Assembly (NCBI RefSeq): GCF_001950325.1
Contig: NZ_BDJL01000038.1
Coordinates: 61,972 to 125,971, forward strand
Length of the DNA: 64,000 nt
From: Carboxydothermus islandicus
GTDB taxonomy: Bacteria > Bacillota > Z-2901 > Carboxydothermales > Carboxydothermaceae
Direction: 5' to 3'
The notes under the pieces were generated by a model, which was not told the origin of the DNA, did no database searches, and worked only from the letters and a program-made list of their open reading frames with translations. Made by a program: the position numbers and the translations under genes. Positions 62,507 through 64,000 of this stretch are shown here, one piece after another (within the stretch, counting starts at the first letter, position 1; each line of letters begins with the position of its first letter).

Positions 62507-63802
62507 TCACCTCCCAAACTGCTTAATTACCGCTAAAAGTTTCTGAGGCGTTAAAACCGGATATACGGGCATTTTAAGTTTTAAGGCTACTTCATTAACG
62601 GTTAAATCGTCTAAAAACCGATTATCTCCTTCTTTTACCATTATATCCGGAATTACAAGATAATCAAAGCTCTTAGGTTGAACTTCCCGTAAAATATCGT
62701 GCCCGGTTAAAAGTCCTGCTACCGTGACCTCCGGCCCAAATAAGCCGTTTTCCAGAGGAAGTAAAGTAATGTTTAATCCCGGAATATCGTTTAAACGCTC
62801 CACAAAAGGCGCTAAAATCTTTCCGCCTAAAACTCCGGTTATTAGTCCAACCCTTTGCGGTATTACTTTTTCCGGCAATCTTTTTAATGCCCGCTTCATT
62901 TTATCAATAAAATCCCTGACGATTCCCACTCCATTTTCGTACTGGGGAAATCCCTCGTAAAATTCCCGGCCGGGTATCTTTTTCTCCGCCAAAAGAAAAA
63001 ACTCATCGGACGGATAAATAAGCCTTGTCCCCAGCTCTTTTTTTAACCTGCGGCTGTATTTCAGGGCAAGGTCAACTACAGCGATAGCTTCATCTTTTGT
63101 AAAACGGCGCAACTTTTTATTTTTCCGAAAGCGGGTTAATCCCACCGGTACTAAAGCAATCGATTGAACCGCCGGAAAAAACTTTATTAAATCGGCAAGG
63201 CTCTTTTCCAAAACTTCGCCATCATTAATACCGGGAACCAAAACTAACTGCAAATGAAAAGCTATACTGTTTTGTGCAAGAAACTCTAATTTTTCTAAAA
63301 TATCCCCGGCTTTCTTACTTCCTAAAAGCAGGCTTCGAATTTTAGGATCGGTGGCATGGACCGAAATATAGAGGGGAGACAACCGTTCTCTAATTATCCT
63401 CTGAAAGTCCGTATCGGTTAAATTGGTTAAGGTGATATAGTTTCCGTGGAGGAATGACAAGCGATAGTCGTCATCCCTAACATACAGGCTTTCCCGCATC
63501 CCGGGCGGCAACTGGCGCACAAAACAAAAAAGGCAGTGGTTTTCACACTGACGAATCCCATCAAAAACTGGACTTTCAAAGATAAGGCCCAAATCTTCAA
63601 ACCCGGAATTTTTAACCTTAATTTCCCGAATTTTACCGTTTTTTTCTTTAATTTTTAAAGTATAACTTTTCTTTAAAGTTAAAGTTTTATACTGAATATA
63701 ATCCAAAAGTTTTTGACCGTTTATTTCCAAAAGCTCGTCCCCGGGATTGATACCGAGTTTATAAGCCAGGCTTTCGGGTATTACTTCCACAATCTTTACC
63801 AT
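62507..63802 (-). CDS. DUF512 protein with PDZ-like and radical-SAM-like domains
   Basis: 431 residues. PDZ-like start ([32 protein letters not shown]), then the cluster motif [43 protein letters not shown] (CxxxCxxC) and the DUF512 C-terminal half ([45 protein letters not shown]). Family role unknown; commonly next to der in Clostridia, as here. First gene of the operon with der, plsY and gpsA. Confidence 0.9.
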   Translation of the reverse strand: MVKIVEVIPESLAYKLGINPGDELLEINGQKLLDYIQYKTLTLKKSYTLKIKEKNGKIREIKVKNSGFEDLGLIFESPVFDGIRQCENHCLFCFVRQLPPGMRESLYVRDDDYRLSFLHGNYITLTNLTDTDFQRIIRERLSPLYISVHATDPKIRSLLLGSKKAGDILEKLEFLAQNSIAFHLQLVLVPGINDGEVLEKSLADLIKFFPAVQSIALVPVGLTRFRKNKKLRRFTKDEAIAVVDLALKYSRRLKKELGTRLIYPSDEFFLLAEKKIPGREFYEGFPQYENGVGIVRDFIDKMKRALKRLPEKVIPQRVGLITGVLGGKILAPFVERLNDIPGLNITLLPLENGLFGPEVTVAGLLTGHDILREVQPKSFDYLVIPDIMVKEGDNRFLDDLTVNEVALKLKMPVYPVLTPQKLLAVIKQFGR

Positions 63803-63836
63803 AAAATCCCCTACTTCTTTAAATGTTTTCTTTCAA

Positions 63837-63866
63837 ATTATCTTTTAACCGGTTTATCTCTGTCAA
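63837..63866 (-). promoter_or_regulatory. Promoter of the DUF512-der-plsY-gpsA operon
   Basis: TTGACA (63861-63866), 18-base spacer, GATAAT (63837-63842). The remaining bases to the window end hold no gene. Confidence 0.7.
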
Positions 63867-64000
63867 GATAATTTTAATAATATGCTTTTTGCTTTGTAAG
63901 CTTTTTTTGCTTTTAAGTCATTAACCAGGCACTCTCAATAGAGTAATTTTACCGTTTTATATTGAATAATCTTTTAATGAGTATAATTTTCTCCCTAAAT

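Overview
The window reads as chromosome from a thermophilic, endospore-forming, low-GC anaerobic Firmicute of the Carboxydothermus type. This is an inference from spoIVA, a Spo0E-like protein, a bacillithiol gene (bshC), a SAM-I riboswitch, Wood-Ljungdahl C1 genes (folD, fchA), and a Tat-exported molybdoenzyme with NrfD and FeS partners. Almost all core genes lie on the minus strand.

Layout on the minus strand: the right end carries a DUF512 radical-SAM gene, der, plsY, gpsA and spoIVA (64-58 kb). Next come an aspartate-family operon, ACT protein-hom-thrC-thrB-lysC, and a SAM-I-controlled metY-metX followed by bshC and tRNA-Pro (56-46.8 kb). Left of this are efp-pepP-aroQ, folD-fchA and a c-di-GMP/MCP-like signalling pair (38-28 kb). 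The left end holds a drug-efflux cassette with a TrmB-like regulator (10.4-13.9 kb), a Spo0E/XRE/diguanylate cyclase group (9-10.4 kb), and a respiratory molybdoenzyme operon. That operon is preceded by a lipoprotein sensor, histidine kinase and sigma-54 activator. A close sigma-54 promoter match sits in front of the operon, so the three-component system very probably switches on this terminal reductase.

The accessory stretches (16-28 kb, 34-46 kb, 56-58 kb) hold an ECF sigma/anti-sigma pair behind a riboswitch-like leader, two toxin-antitoxin pairs, SHOCT and VanZ proteins, beta-propeller lipoproteins, a DUF6431 transposase-like gene, repeats, and a PiT transporter bracketed by direct repeats. 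Six genes here can each be restored to full length by a one-base change in a short homopolymer or repeated base. A seventh (VanZ) has ATT where its start should be. The core genes show nothing of the kind. This is either accessory-gene decay or homopolymer sequencing error.

Most interesting for follow-up: (i) three promoters sharing TATAGTAATAA plus a GGAAT-N2-ATTCC palindrome just downstream of the -10, one of which drives a secreted protein with a cysteine-rich tail and an adjacent small membrane protein (bacteriocin/immunity-like); (ii) the leader RNA before the ECF sigma gene; (iii) a CsoR/CstR-like operator on a PiT-family transporter.
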